The position numbers and the translations under genes were made by a program. From Vibrio agarivorans (lineage in GTDB: Bacteria; Pseudomonadota; Gammaproteobacteria; Enterobacterales; Vibrionaceae), in contig NZ_JAUFQF010000004.1 of the NCBI RefSeq assembly GCF_030409635.1, forward strand, positions 1,336,241 to 1,400,240: a DNA stretch of 64,000 bases, written 5' to 3'. This document shows, one piece after another, positions 41,343 to 50,175 of this stretch (its first letter is position 1; each line of letters starts with the position of its first letter). Below the pieces are notes generated by a model. The model saw only the letters and a program-made list of their open reading frames with translations, had not been told where the DNA came from and did no database searches.

Positions 41343-41519
41343 TGTGATTTCTATCACTAACTATTTTGGGTATGTGTAGTTAATAAGTGTGATCTAGATC
41401 TGCATTGAATGTTATTCATTATCATCTAAGTTGGTATGTAATTAAGTGACGGCAACAAAATGTGATTTGTATCACTGTGTTTCGTGCTCCCCATCTTATT
41501 GTGTGTGATGTCTATCACA
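41343..41519. promoter_or_regulatory. cluster of four CRP-cAMP sites upstream of mtlA
   Basis: TGTGA-N6-TCACT at 41343-41358, a weaker TGTGA-N6-TCTGC at 41388-41403, TGTGA-N6-TCACT at 41461-41476 and a full consensus TGTGA-N6-TCACA at 41504-41519. E. coli mtlADR also has several CRP sites. The whole 471-bp gap between the HAD gene and mtlA is thus a dense control region. Confidence 0.85.
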
Positions 41520-41628
41520 AAAAGTCTCGGCTTGAGGTGTTTTTGAAATGTTGTGATACATTTTAAGCAACTTTTGAACAAGCACATTTTGGCTTTACTG
41601 CCACCTAATAATAAAATCGAGGTCCCCT

Positions 41629-43524
41629 ATGTTATCACCTGATGCAAAGATCAAAGTGCAAAACTTTGGTCGTTTCCTCTCCAACATGGTTATGCCGAAT
41701 ATCGGCGCATTCATCGCTTGGGGTTTTATCACTGCGCTATTTATCCCAACGGGTTGGTTGCCAAATGAAACATTGGCTGCGCTTGTCGGCCCAATGATCA
41801 CTTACTTGCTGCCACTATTGATTGGTTACACGGGTGGTAAAATGGTCGGCGGCGACCGAGGCGCTGTGGTCGGTGCTATCACAACTATGGGTGTTATCGT
41901 TGGTACTGATATTCCAATGTTCATGGGTGCGATGATTGTTGGTCCATTGGGTGGTATCGCAATCAAGAAATTTGACGAGGCTGTTCACGGTAAAGTGAAG
42001 AGTGGCTTCGAGATGTTGGTCAACAACTTCTCAGCAGGTATCGTCGGTATGATCTGTGCGATCCTTGCTTTTTACCTGGTTGGTCCTGCGGTTAAGGTTC
42101 TCTCAAATGGTCTTGCGGCGGGTGTAAACGCTATGGTTGAAGCGGGTCTGCTTCCACTTGCATCTATCTTCGTTGAACCTGCGAAAATTCTGTTCCTAAA
42201 CAACGCAATTAACCACGGTATCTTCTCACCACTAGGTATTCAACAATCAGAAGAGATTGGTCGCTCAATCTTCTTCCTAATTGAAGCAAACCCAGGTCCT
42301 GGTTTAGGTCTTCTATTGGCTTACATGGTATTTGGTAAAGGCAGCGCAAAACAGTCAGCTGCGGGTGCATCAATCATCCACTTCCTAGGTGGTATCCACG
42401 AGATTTACTTCCCATACGTGTTAATGAACCCACGTCTAATCCTAGCGGTTATCGCTGGTGGCATGGCTGGTGTATTCACAAACGTACTATTTAGCTCTGG
42501 TCTTATCTCGCCAGCTTCACCTGGCTCAATCTTCGCGATTCTGCTTATGACACCAAAAGGTGCATACATGGGCGTTATCCTGTCAGTTATTGCTGCAGCA
42601 GCAACTTCGTTTGTCGTGGCATCAATCCTGCTGAAAACCACTTCTCAAGCAGAAGATGAAGATTCACTTGAGAAAGCATCAGCGCAGATGAAAGATATGA
42701 AATCATCTTCTAAAGGTGCAGTGTCTGGTGCAGAAATCAACCTAGCTGACGTGAAAGCGGTTTATGTTGCTTGTGATGCGGGTATGGGTTCAAGTGCAAT
42801 GGGTGCAGGTTTGCTACGTAAGAAAGTAGAAGCTGCGGGTCTTGATATCTTTGTCACTAACCATGCGATCAACAACCTACCAGCCGATTCACAAATTGTT
42901 ATTACGCATAAAGACCTCACTGACCGTGCTCGAAGCACAGTGCCGGGTGCAATGCACATCTCTTTGAATAACTTCTTAGATGGCTCTGTTTACGACAAAT
43001 TGGTTGCTGAGCTTGTAGAAGCGCAAAAAGGCGGTGCTACTCAAGAGTCTGCTCCAGCAGCTCCAGCGGCAGAAGCTCAAGAAGAAGAGAACACATTATC
43101 TCTAACAAACGACAGCATCTTCCTTGGTCTAACTGCAACGAAGAAAGAAGACGCGATTAAGTTTGCCGGTGAGCAACTGGTCAAACTGGGTAATGTTTCT
43201 CCTGAGTATGTCGACGGCATGTTTGCTCGTGAAGAGTTGGTGTCGACTTACCTTGGCGAATCGATTGCCGTTCCGCACGGTACGATTGAAGCGAAACAGT
43301 ATGTTCAAAAAACCGGCATCGTGTTCTGTCAGTACCCAGAGGGCATCCAATGGGGAGAAGACGAAGACGATATTGCCAAGATGGTTATCGGTATTGCAGC
43401 TCAAGGCGATGAGCACAACATGGTGTTGATGGCGATTACGAATTCACTTGATGATGAAGAAGCAGTTGAGTGCTTACAGAACACGACTAACCCAGAAGAT
43501 GTTCTACGTATTCTCAACGGTTAA
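41629..43524 (+). CDS. mtlA: mannitol PTS permease IICBA
   Basis: Protein of 631 residues with the complete domain order: IIC (1-340, with NNAINHGIFSP and FLGGIHEIYFPYV), IIB (about 372-465, phospho-cysteine at 382 in ACDAGMGSSAMGAG) and IIA (about 485-631, phospho-histidine in ESIAVPHGTI), joined by Ala/Glu-rich linkers. It takes up mannitol while phosphorylating it to mannitol-1-phosphate. Strong codon bias suggests high induction. A terminator lies between it and mtlD. Confidence 0.97.
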   Translation: MLSPDAKIKVQNFGRFLSNMVMPNIGAFIAWGFITALFIPTGWLPNETLAALVGPMITYLLPLLIGYTGGKMVGGDRGAVVGAITTMGVIVGTDIPMFMGAMIVGPLGGIAIKKFDEAVHGKVKSGFEMLVNNFSAGIVGMICAILAFYLVGPAVKVLSNGLAAGVNAMVEAGLLPLASIFVEPAKILFLNNAINHGIFSPLGIQQSEEIGRSIFFLIEANPGPGLGLLLAYMVFGKGSAKQSAAGASIIHFLGGIHEIYFPYVLMNPRLILAVIAGGMAGVFTNVLFSSGLISPASPGSIFAILLMTPKGAYMGVILSVIAAAATSFVVASILLKTTSQAEDEDSLEKASAQMKDMKSSSKGAVSGAEINLADVKAVYVACDAGMGSSAMGAGLLRKKVEAAGLDIFVTNHAINNLPADSQIVITHKDLTDRARSTVPGAMHISLNNFLDGSVYDKLVAELVEAQKGGATQESAPAAPAAEAQEEENTLSLTNDSIFLGLTATKKEDAIKFAGEQLVKLGNVSPEYVDGMFAREELVSTYLGESIAVPHGTIEAKQYVQKTGIVFCQYPEGIQWGEDEDDIAKMVIGIAAQGDEHNMVLMAITNSLDDEEAVECLQNTTNPEDVLRILNG

Positions 43525-43553
43525 TAGGCTTCGAGTCTAGCTCCTGAGTGAAT

Positions 43554-43586
43554 GAGGCCAGTCTTCCCCCCACTGGCCTCCTTTTT
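43554..43586 (+). terminator. terminator or attenuator between mtlA and mtlD
   Basis: A 9-bp stem GAGGCCAGT / ACTGGCCTC followed by CTTTTTC. It could lower expression of mtlD relative to mtlA. Confidence 0.75.
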
Positions 43587-43667
43587 CGATTCAGTCTTTA
43601 TAGGTTACTGCTTTGTGAGATGTCGAGTAGTCAGCTATATAGATTCACACATAAAAGGTTAATAATT

Positions 43668-44816
43668 ATGAAAGCGTTACATTTTGGTGCAGGTAACATC
43701 GGTCGTGGCTTTATTGGTAAACTATTATCGGACGCAGGCATTAAGGTTACGTTCGCTGACGTGAATGAAACGGTTGTTTCTGAGCTACTAAAACGCAATG
43801 AGTACGCTGTGAAAGTGGTTGGTGAGCAGTGTGTGGTTGAAACTGTAAGTAACGTGACTGCTGTTAACTCAGCCACAGATGCGGTTGTTGATTGCATTGC
43901 AGAATCAGACATTGTGACAACAGCGGTTGGTCCAACAGTTCTAAAAATCATTTCTAAGTCAGTGGCGCAAGGTATTGAAAAACGCGCGGCTGCAAATAAC
44001 ACATCACCGCTGAATATCATCGCAGCGGAGAACATGGTACGCGGTACTAGCCAGCTAAAAGAAGCGGTTTTTGAGCACTTAAATGAAGATGTGAAAGCAT
44101 TTGCTGAAGAGAATGTGGGTTTTGTTGACTCAGCGGTAGACCGCATCGTACCACCAGCAGAAGCAGGTGAAACGGATCCACTGGCGGTAACAGTTGAAAC
44201 GTTCAGCGAATGGATTGTCGATCAAACACAATTTAAAGGTGAGATCCCTAATATTCCAGGTATGGAATGCACAGATAATCTAATGGCATTTGTTGAGCGC
44301 AAGCTGTTTACTTTGAATACAGGTCACTTGATCACGGCTTATCTTGGTGTACTCGCGGGTCATGAGACAATCAAAGAGTCTATCGAAGACGATGCAATTC
44401 GTGCAGAAGTCACAGCTGCAATGGAAGAGAGTGGTGCGGTGCTTATCAAGCGCTACGGTTTTGATCCTGAAGCACATGCTGCATACATTCAGAAGATCCT
44501 TGGCCGTTTTGCTAACCCATACCTGCGTGATGAAGTTGACCGTGTTGGTCGTCAGCCAATCCGCAAACTGAGTCCGCAAGATCGTTTGATTAAACCACTC
44601 AATGGCACACTCGAATACGGTTTGCCAAATGGTCACTTGATCAAAGGTATTGCCGCAGCGTTCCATTATAAGAATGACGATGACCCACAAGCGGTTGAAC
44701 TTCAGGCTATGTTCGCAGAAAAAGGTTTTGCAGCAACGTTGGCACATTATTCAGGGCTGAATATTGATGACGAAGTTGTTACACTAGCAGAGCAAGCTTA
44801 TCTTGCGCTGAAGTAA
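43668..44816 (+). CDS. mtlD: mannitol-1-phosphate 5-dehydrogenase
   Basis: Protein of 382 residues, the exact size of E. coli MtlD. It starts with the NAD-binding [20 protein letters not shown] and has the substrate/catalytic Lys-containing segment ([19 protein letters not shown]). It oxidises mannitol-1-phosphate to fructose-6-phosphate, linking mannitol use to glycolysis and to GlmS. The ATG at 43668 is chosen over an open frame 40 codons longer, because the upstream part covers the mtlA terminator and the family N-terminus begins here. Confidence 0.97.
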   Translation: MKALHFGAGNIGRGFIGKLLSDAGIKVTFADVNETVVSELLKRNEYAVKVVGEQCVVETVSNVTAVNSATDAVVDCIAESDIVTTAVGPTVLKIISKSVAQGIEKRAAANNTSPLNIIAAENMVRGTSQLKEAVFEHLNEDVKAFAEENVGFVDSAVDRIVPPAEAGETDPLAVTVETFSEWIVDQTQFKGEIPNIPGMECTDNLMAFVERKLFTLNTGHLITAYLGVLAGHETIKESIEDDAIRAEVTAAMEESGAVLIKRYGFDPEAHAAYIQKILGRFANPYLRDEVDRVGRQPIRKLSPQDRLIKPLNGTLEYGLPNGHLIKGIAAAFHYKNDDDPQAVELQAMFAEKGFAATLAHYSGLNIDDEVVTLAEQAYLALK

Positions 44817-44821
44817 TTTTT

Positions 44822-44858
44822 CGAGAAAGTGCCACAGCAGTGGCACTTTCTCGTTTTT
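44822..44858 (+). terminator. terminator after mtlD
   Basis: Perfect 13-bp stem CGAGAAAGTGCCA / TGGCACTTTCTCG with a 6-nt loop and TTTTT. It lies 30 bp before the mtlR start. Confidence 0.9.
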
Positions 44859-44887
44859 GCCGTAACTTGTTTCCTTGTGAAGTACCC

Positions 44888-45424
44888 ATGCCAATACACA
44901 GTAGCCACGAAGTCGAATTATTAGAAGCGCTCGCCGAATCAAACGATGCCGGTGAGTGCTTGCTATGCGCGTATGATGCCTTAGAAGATATGGTGGATGC
45001 CTTGTTGCAGAATATCTTTCAAAAGGACGACTATGCAGTGAAGTTTGTGGTGGACCCATTGCTGACTTCTGATGGGCCGCTTGGGGAGATCATGATTCGA
45101 GCAAAGCTGCTATTGGGCTTGGGTGTATTGAGTAAAGAGACCTACGACGACATCGAGATTTTTGTCACGTTAAAAGAGTGGGTCAAGGTGCAGGAAGGAC
45201 AGGTGGACTTCTGTGATGAAAACATCCTGTTTGAGCTTAATCGTGTCCAAGCGATTAAGCAGACGATGCCAATCGAGTTCTCTTCGGATTTAGTCGTGGG
45301 TTTGTCTGATGAGATGAAAGAGATGTTCCTGATGCGCCACTTTCAAAAAGTGCGTTCAACCATCGTTCTGGCAGTGACCAGTTTGATTCAAAACCTAGGT
45401 CGAGAAAACGCCCTGACTTCCTAG
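44888..45424 (+). CDS. mtlR: mannitol operon repressor MtlR
   Basis: Protein of 178 residues of the MtlR family (all-helical, YggD/MtlR type), with the DDYAVKFVVDPLLTSDGPLGE and LMRHFQKVRSTIVLAVTSL conserved parts. The ATG at 44888 follows the mtlD terminator; an earlier in-frame ATG at 44840 lies inside the terminator. MtlR lowers mtl expression in the absence of mannitol, apparently not by standard DNA binding. It is the third gene of mtlADR, and a paralogue is at 39918. Confidence 0.93.
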   Translation: MPIHSSHEVELLEALAESNDAGECLLCAYDALEDMVDALLQNIFQKDDYAVKFVVDPLLTSDGPLGEIMIRAKLLLGLGVLSKETYDDIEIFVTLKEWVKVQEGQVDFCDENILFELNRVQAIKQTMPIEFSSDLVVGLSDEMKEMFLMRHFQKVRSTIVLAVTSLIQNLGRENALTS

Positions 45425-45444
45425 CATAGAACTGTTTAGATAAT

Positions 45445-45487
45445 AAAAAACCGCTTCACTGCATATAAAGTAGTGAAGCGGTTTTTT
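45445..45487. terminator. bidirectional terminator between mtlR and nagB
   Basis: A 16-bp stem including A/T pairs (AAAAAACCGCTTCACT / AGTGAAGCGGTTTTTT) with an 11-nt loop, usable from both sides. Confidence 0.9.
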
Positions 45488-45505
45488 TGTATATCAATAA
45501 AGGTG

Positions 45506-46306
45506 TTACAGGCCTTTAATGTTCTCTGCTTCTAGCTCAGTGAAGTATTTTACAGTCTTCACTTTTAGCTCTTGCTGTGCAGGCTCGTCAGCAACGATGA
45601 TGGCTTTCGGATGCATTTGCAGCGCGGTTACCGTCCACATGTGATTGATAGAGCCTTCAATCGCCATTTGCAGAGCTTGTGCTTTGTTATGGCCGAGAGA
45701 CAGGATCATCACTTCTTGTGCATCAAGCAGCGTCGCTACACCAATCGTTAGTGCGAATTTAGGCACTTGGTTGATGTCGTTGTCAAAGAAGCGAGAGTTC
45801 GCAATGCGAGTATCTTCAGTAAGCGTCTTGATACGTGTGCGAGACTGTAGTGAAGAGCCAGGCTCATTGAAAGCGATGTGACCATCAATGCCTACACCAC
45901 CCATGAATAGGTTGATCTTGCCGTAAGACTTGATCTTCTCTTCGTAAGCAGCACAGTGTGCATCGATGTCATCAGCCAAGCCGTCAAGCAGGTTGATGTT
46001 TTCTTCTTGAATATCAACATGGTTGAAGAAGTTGTTGTACATAAATGAACGGTAAGATTCAGGGTGATTAGGATCAATACCCACATACTCGTCCATATTA
46101 AATGTCACCACATGTTTAAAACTAACGTAGCCAGCGTTGTATAGTGAAATCAATTCTTTATATGTGCTCAGAGGCGTGCCACCTGTAGGCAGACCGAGTA
46201 CGAACGGTTTATCTGCAGTTGGGTTGAACTTATTGATTTTATCTGCAATGTGGCGTGCTGCCCATTTGCCCACTTGTTCTGCATTTTGAAGAGGAATCAG
46301 TCTCAT
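45506..46306 (-). CDS. nagB: glucosamine-6-phosphate deaminase
   Basis: Protein of 266 residues, the size of E. coli NagB. Motifs: [17 protein letters not shown] near residue 39, [19 protein letters not shown] (catalytic Asp), [20 protein letters not shown] and the allosteric C-terminus. It deaminates and isomerises GlcN-6-P to fructose-6-phosphate and ammonia, the reverse direction of GlmS. A NagC-type operator lies 39 bp upstream of the start, matching the control of nagB by NagC in E. coli. Confidence 0.97.
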   Translation of the reverse strand: MRLIPLQNAEQVGKWAARHIADKINKFNPTADKPFVLGLPTGGTPLSTYKELISLYNAGYVSFKHVVTFNMDEYVGIDPNHPESYRSFMYNNFFNHVDIQEENINLLDGLADDIDAHCAAYEEKIKSYGKINLFMGGVGIDGHIAFNEPGSSLQSRTRIKTLTEDTRIANSRFFDNDINQVPKFALTIGVATLLDAQEVMILSLGHNKAQALQMAIEGSINHMWTVTALQMHPKAIIVADEPAQQELKVKTVKYFTELEAENIKGL

Positions 46307-46345
46307 CGGTCAATTTCCTATCTGAAGTAGTCGTGCATTCTGTAG

Positions 46346-46366
46346 TTATTTTGCATTGTAAAATAA
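46346..46366. promoter_or_regulatory. NagC-type operator upstream of nagB
   Basis: TTATTTT-GCATTGT-AAAATAA, a perfect palindrome with 7-bp arms, 39 bp before the nagB start. Position and sequence fit NagC repression of nagB. Confidence 0.75.
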
Positions 46367-46554
46367 GAATCTTGGATACGCTAGTATTTTTGGGTTCAAT
46401 TTGAAAGATTGATCACGAAATAATTGTGATGTGGATATAAATAGTTCAAATATAACAAGATATTTTTTAACGATGATAAAGTCTCGTATGCGTTAAATTA
46501 TCTATAAATTAGTAACTTAAATAATTGCTAGGTTTAGTGTAGCTGAGATGTTTT

Positions 46555-46595
46555 CTGTATCTGTATCTGTATCTGTATCTGTATCTGTATCTGTA
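46555..46595. repeat. hexanucleotide tandem repeat (CTGTAT)
   Basis: Six perfect CTGTAT units plus a partial seventh (CTGTA). It lies in the 342-bp space between the acyltransferase stop and the nagB start, about 250 bp upstream of nagB and 54 bp after the acyltransferase gene. It is not within a coding frame. Confidence 0.95.
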
Positions 46596-46648
46596 ACGTT
46601 CTAAAAAGGCGGGTGGCGATAGAGAGAAGCTCCATCGCCTAGTGATGA

Positions 46649-48424
46649 TTAAAAAATCGACGAAGGCTTGGCGCAATGAAGTTCTAAATACGCTTGAGCT
46701 TTATCCATCGTCATGTAACGGCCAAGTGTTTTAACAGATACCGAAGCCAGGTCGACAACGATCAGCCCGTCAAGGGCATTATTGAAATCAGGATCGACAT
46801 TAAAGCTCACTAACTTACCGTTGAGGCCAAGGTATTGTCTTAGTAACACAGGGACACTTTTTCCATCATCTATGCGAGCGATAACCCGTGAGAGAAGTTG
46901 CAAGTCAATTAGAGAGCTCAGTAGTTCGCTCGGCCACTGGTAGTGCTCATTGAGCATAGGGTTGATTGGTTTTACTAGGCTTGCTGACTCTTGGTCATAG
47001 TGATGTAAAGAGAGTGTCTCTGTCAGTAAGTGTTTGGCGGTGTCATTGTATTCGTCACTGATAGAGACAGGACCGAATAGGGTGGTGTACTGAGGGTGAT
47101 GGGAGACAAAAGTAGCGATACCTTTCCAAAGCAGCAATAGGGCACTCATGCTTTTCTGATATTCAGCTGCAACGACGGAGCGTCCCATCTCTATCGCTTT
47201 GTTTTCCCCGATACGAGTGATAAAGGCTTGTTGATAGTCAAACAGGGTTCGAGAGTAGAGCCCTTCAATTCCTTGCTTCGCTATGATTTTATCCACGAGA
47301 CCGAGTCGATATGCCCCCACAAGAGACTGTTTTTCGTTGTCCCAGACGAACAGATGAAGATAGTCGCGATCAAATTGATCGACATCGATCGCTTTCCCTG
47401 TGCCTTCGCCAACTGCTCGGAAGTTGATTTCTCTGACTCGACCAATCTCATGCATAAGATGTGGGATGTCATCGAATGCGGCGCAGTAGACACTGAACTG
47501 CCCACTCGTTAGTAAGTGAGCCGAAGGTTTTAGGGCTTGAATCTCAGCTAAGATCAGCTCTAAAGGCTTGGGTGAGCTTATTGGCTCAACATGCTGAGTT
47601 GTAAGATGAGTGACTTTTCGTTGTCGTGCTTGATGTCGCAATAAATAAGTGTTGAGACGTAAGTAATACACTGCTTGTTGATCATTTAGGTTCGCCAGCT
47701 CTTTACATTTTATTGGCGTGCCAATAGTGAGCTTTATCGGCTGTTGTTTCTTGTTGAGCAGCTCGCGTCCTAGTAACACCGTGCGCAGCATTGGGTGGAT
47801 TTTTCCAGCTGCATAAAAAGGCTTGGAGTTATGACCATGAATAAAGAATGGGACGGTGAGTGCTTTGTGGCGTTTGACTAGGGAGGCAACAGAGCGGTGC
47901 CAAGCTTTGTCTTCTACTCGAGACAGATCTCGCTGGGTAGGGTGTGACACTTCTCCAGCAGGAAAGATAAGCAGTAAGCCATGCTCAGCAAGGTGCTGAT
48001 TGGCCTGCCTTAACGCCTTAGTATTGGTACGTTTAGTGCGATCTTGCTCTAACACATCGACACCAATAAACAGAGAGGCTAACTCAGGAACGAGCGACAG
48101 ATATTGATTAGCTAAAATCTTCACATCAGGTCGGACGGAAAGCAGCAACTCCGCCAAAATAACTCCTTCAATCCCCCCTAGTGGGTGATTGGCTATGACA
48201 ACAGTAGCGCCAGTCTTTGGAACAGAGCTCAATTGACCACCTTCAATTTGATAGCTGATCCCTAATGATTCCAGAGCAAAGCGCAGAAACTCTTCCGTTG
48301 TACAGTTGGCAGGGCGCTGCGCATAGAGCTGGTCTAGTTTGCTTAGGCCTGTCGCCCACTCGGCGACGTTTTCACCGATGCCAAACGGTGTTTTCCTAGG
48401 CAAACGAAAAGGGCTGGTTGTCAT
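46649..48424 (-). CDS. olsF: two-domain acyltransferase, probable ornithine-lipid synthase OlsF
   Basis: Protein of 591 residues. The N-terminal part (about 30-300) is a PlsC-like lysophospholipid acyltransferase with NHPLGGIEGVILAELL and FPAGEVSHPT; the C-terminal part (about 300-590) is an OlsB/hemolysin-type GNAT domain (FSVYCAAFDDIPHLMHEIGRVREINFRAVGEG, YRLGLVDKII). This fusion fits OlsF, which makes ornithine lipids (second acylation by the N-terminal part, first by the C-terminal part); the V. cholerae VC0489 homologue has this role to my knowledge. The ATG at 48424 is used because the longer open frame adds no conserved residues. It borders the mobile element site as in V. cholerae. 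Confidence 0.8.
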   Translation of the reverse strand: MTTSPFRLPRKTPFGIGENVAEWATGLSKLDQLYAQRPANCTTEEFLRFALESLGISYQIEGGQLSSVPKTGATVVIANHPLGGIEGVILAELLLSVRPDVKILANQYLSLVPELASLFIGVDVLEQDRTKRTNTKALRQANQHLAEHGLLLIFPAGEVSHPTQRDLSRVEDKAWHRSVASLVKRHKALTVPFFIHGHNSKPFYAAGKIHPMLRTVLLGRELLNKKQQPIKLTIGTPIKCKELANLNDQQAVYYLRLNTYLLRHQARQRKVTHLTTQHVEPISSPKPLELILAEIQALKPSAHLLTSGQFSVYCAAFDDIPHLMHEIGRVREINFRAVGEGTGKAIDVDQFDRDYLHLFVWDNEKQSLVGAYRLGLVDKIIAKQGIEGLYSRTLFDYQQAFITRIGENKAIEMGRSVVAAEYQKSMSALLLLWKGIATFVSHHPQYTTLFGPVSISDEYNDTAKHLLTETLSLHHYDQESASLVKPINPMLNEHYQWPSELLSSLIDLQLLSRVIARIDDGKSVPVLLRQYLGLNGKLVSFNVDPDFNNALDGLIVVDLASVSVKTLGRYMTMDKAQAYLELHCAKPSSIF

Positions 48425-48563
48425 AGTTAGATTCCATCTAGCGTCACTTATGCCAAAAATAAACAACCTAGGTGACGCTTTGGTGGTAAATAAATGAACA
48501 AAAAATGACGACATAAAAATGTGAACTTGACATGAAAAGACACAAATTTGCCCAGTAAAATAG

Positions 48564-48615
48564 ATTGAGTGAACAAGTGTACGCTGATATTCTAGCGTAC
48601 ACTTGTTCACTCAAT
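48564..48615. promoter_or_regulatory. 22-bp inverted repeat with two FabR/DesT-like operators
   Basis: Perfect 22-bp arms with an 8-nt centre. Each arm contains an 18-bp near-palindrome: AGTGAACAAGTGTACGCT (48568-48585) and its mirror AGCGTACACTTGTTCACT (48594-48611). These resemble sites of the TetR-type regulators FabR/DesT of unsaturated fatty acid genes. The position directly in front of the desaturase gene fits. Confidence 0.7.
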
Positions 48616-48628
48616 GGCGTTTAGGGAA

Positions 48629-49771
48629 ATGACACAGCACACACAAGTTGCTCAAGATAAGCCGCCGCTTATTTGGCTCAATGTTATGATCTTCAGCTTA
48701 ACGGCAATCGTCGCCGTGGTTGGAGTTCCGGTTTATGGTTGGCTCAATGGTTATGGTTGGGAGCACCTATTATGGTTTTTGATTACCTATAGCTTTTGTA
48801 ACCTATCGATTACTGCGGGCTACCATCGATTGTGGTCTCATAAAGCTTATCAAGCCAACACTTGGGTGAGAGCAATTTTTGCTATAGGTGGTGCATTTGC
48901 GTTGCAGAATAGTGCGCTGCATTGGTCTTCTGATCATCGTCCACATCATAAGTTTGTCGACAACAACGACAAAGACCCTTATAGCGCTAAGCGTGGTTTT
49001 TGGTACTCCCACATTGGGTGGATGTTAAGAAACTACAACCAAGACAACTACAACGACTACAGTAACTGCCGAGATCTGCAAAAAGACAAGGTTGTGATGT
49101 CGCAGCATAAATACTATGTACCTCTGGCTATTGCTACCAACGTCGGTATTCCATTGCTATTAGGTGTGGTTTATCAAGATATTATTGGTATGTTGCTCGT
49201 CGTGGGCGTGCTTCGCCTGGTGCTGAGTCATCACTCCACCTTTTTCATTAATTCTCTTGCTCACATATGGGGCTCACAGCCTTACACAACGAAGAACACG
49301 GCGCGTGACAATGGCATATTGGCAATATTTACCTTCGGAGAGGGTTATCATAACTTCCACCATATTTTTGAAGGCGACTATCGCAATGGTGTGCGCTGGT
49401 GGCAGTACGATCCAACCAAATGGTTGATTAAAACACTGTCTTGGTGCGGCTTAGCCAGTCACTTAAGAGTCACTCCTAAGTTTAGAATCGAGAAAGCACG
49501 CGCCCTTGCTAAGCTCAATCAAGCAAAAGATAAGCTACAAGAGCGCCCGAATTGCCAGTTTATTATTTCGCGCCTGCAGACTGAATATGATCAACTGGTA
49601 TCGAATATGAGCGATTACTATGAGATGCAAAAGCAGCTACTCGAAAATAGAAAGCAAAAGCTAACCAAGAAGTATGAGCTTTCAGTAGCGAAGCTCGAAT
49701 GCCAACAGATGAAGCGACGACTTCACGAGCAGCGAGTTCGTTGGAATGAGTTAGTGGCTCAATATGCGTAG
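48629..49771 (+). CDS. membrane fatty acyl-CoA delta-9 desaturase
   Basis: Protein of 380 residues with three histidine boxes: YHRLWSH, SDHRPHHKFVDNNDKDP and GEGYHNFHHIFEGDYR, and four hydrophobic segments (WLNVMIFSLTAIVAVVGVPV first). It is a stearoyl-CoA-desaturase-type enzyme introducing a cis double bond into acyl chains. The C-terminal 80 residues form a charged coiled coil (NRKQKLTKKYELSVAKLECQ region), typical of bacterial members. The ATG at 48629 follows AGGG closely; an in-frame ATG at 48614 lies inside the inverted repeat. It is transcribed away from olsF, so both lipid genes share the control region. Confidence 0.9.
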   Translation: MTQHTQVAQDKPPLIWLNVMIFSLTAIVAVVGVPVYGWLNGYGWEHLLWFLITYSFCNLSITAGYHRLWSHKAYQANTWVRAIFAIGGAFALQNSALHWSSDHRPHHKFVDNNDKDPYSAKRGFWYSHIGWMLRNYNQDNYNDYSNCRDLQKDKVVMSQHKYYVPLAIATNVGIPLLLGVVYQDIIGMLLVVGVLRLVLSHHSTFFINSLAHIWGSQPYTTKNTARDNGILAIFTFGEGYHNFHHIFEGDYRNGVRWWQYDPTKWLIKTLSWCGLASHLRVTPKFRIEKARALAKLNQAKDKLQERPNCQFIISRLQTEYDQLVSNMSDYYEMQKQLLENRKQKLTKKYELSVAKLECQQMKRRLHEQRVRWNELVAQYA

Positions 49772-49804
49772 GTAAAGTACCCTCGAAGTTCAATAGTATA
49801 AGAT

Positions 49805-49834
49805 AGCCCGGTACCCAAACGTACCGGGCTTTTT
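49805..49834 (+). terminator. terminator after the desaturase gene
   Basis: Perfect 10-bp stem AGCCCGGTAC / GTACCGGGCT with a 6-nt loop and TTTT. The next 280 bases, up to the attachment site, hold no gene that I can support. Confidence 0.88.
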
Positions 49835-50112
49835 GTATTTGAGTGCTGCAAAGTTTGAATTGGAGTATTTGATCACTTAGACAGTTACACAGAATTTAGG
49901 ACACTCTCACCCCTTTAGATGGGCAAGACTACTTAAATTGTAATTGGGTACTCATAAGGGCGAACTTAAATCGACTAAATGTGCGCTTTTATGGCTTTCG
50001 AGTTGCTGAACCCCAACACGATGGAACCCCTAACTGGCATTTGCTCCTGTTTGTAGAAAAAAAAAGACGACCAGTTAATGGTAGGTTGTATTGGTTTGCT
50101 ATAAATAACCAC

Positions 50113-50156
50113 AAAAGCAAAAGGCCTGAGAAGTGAAATCATTCTCAGGCCTTTCT
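50113..50156 (-). terminator. tRNA-Ile2 terminator, copy outside the element
   Basis: A 13-bp stem AAAGGCCTGAGAA / TTCTCAGGCCTTT, then, on the reverse strand, TTTTGCTTTTG. A 44-bp segment here is repeated with one difference at 59312-59355. This copy is probably the ancestral one, now cut off from the tRNA by the insertion. Confidence 0.8.
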
Positions 50157-50175
50157 TGTTCTTATAGAACGAATT

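Noticed and set aside
41521..41628. MtlS antisense RNA opposite the mtlA leader
   Set aside because: Known from V. cholerae and expected here, but I could not identify a convincing minus-strand promoter and terminator, so no feature is given.
46555..46595. Phase-variable coding repeat
   Set aside because: The CTGTAT tract is intergenic, and six-base changes would not shift a frame in any case.
48425..48610. Longer N-terminus of the OlsF-like protein
   Set aside because: The open frame continues upstream, but those residues show no family features and would run through the operator repeat; the ATG at 48424 fits better.
49868..49920. Possible insertion-sequence end (TTTAGGACACTCTC-like text)
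   Set aside because: It resembles terminal sequences of some IS elements, but no matching inverted end, target duplication or transposase frame is present.
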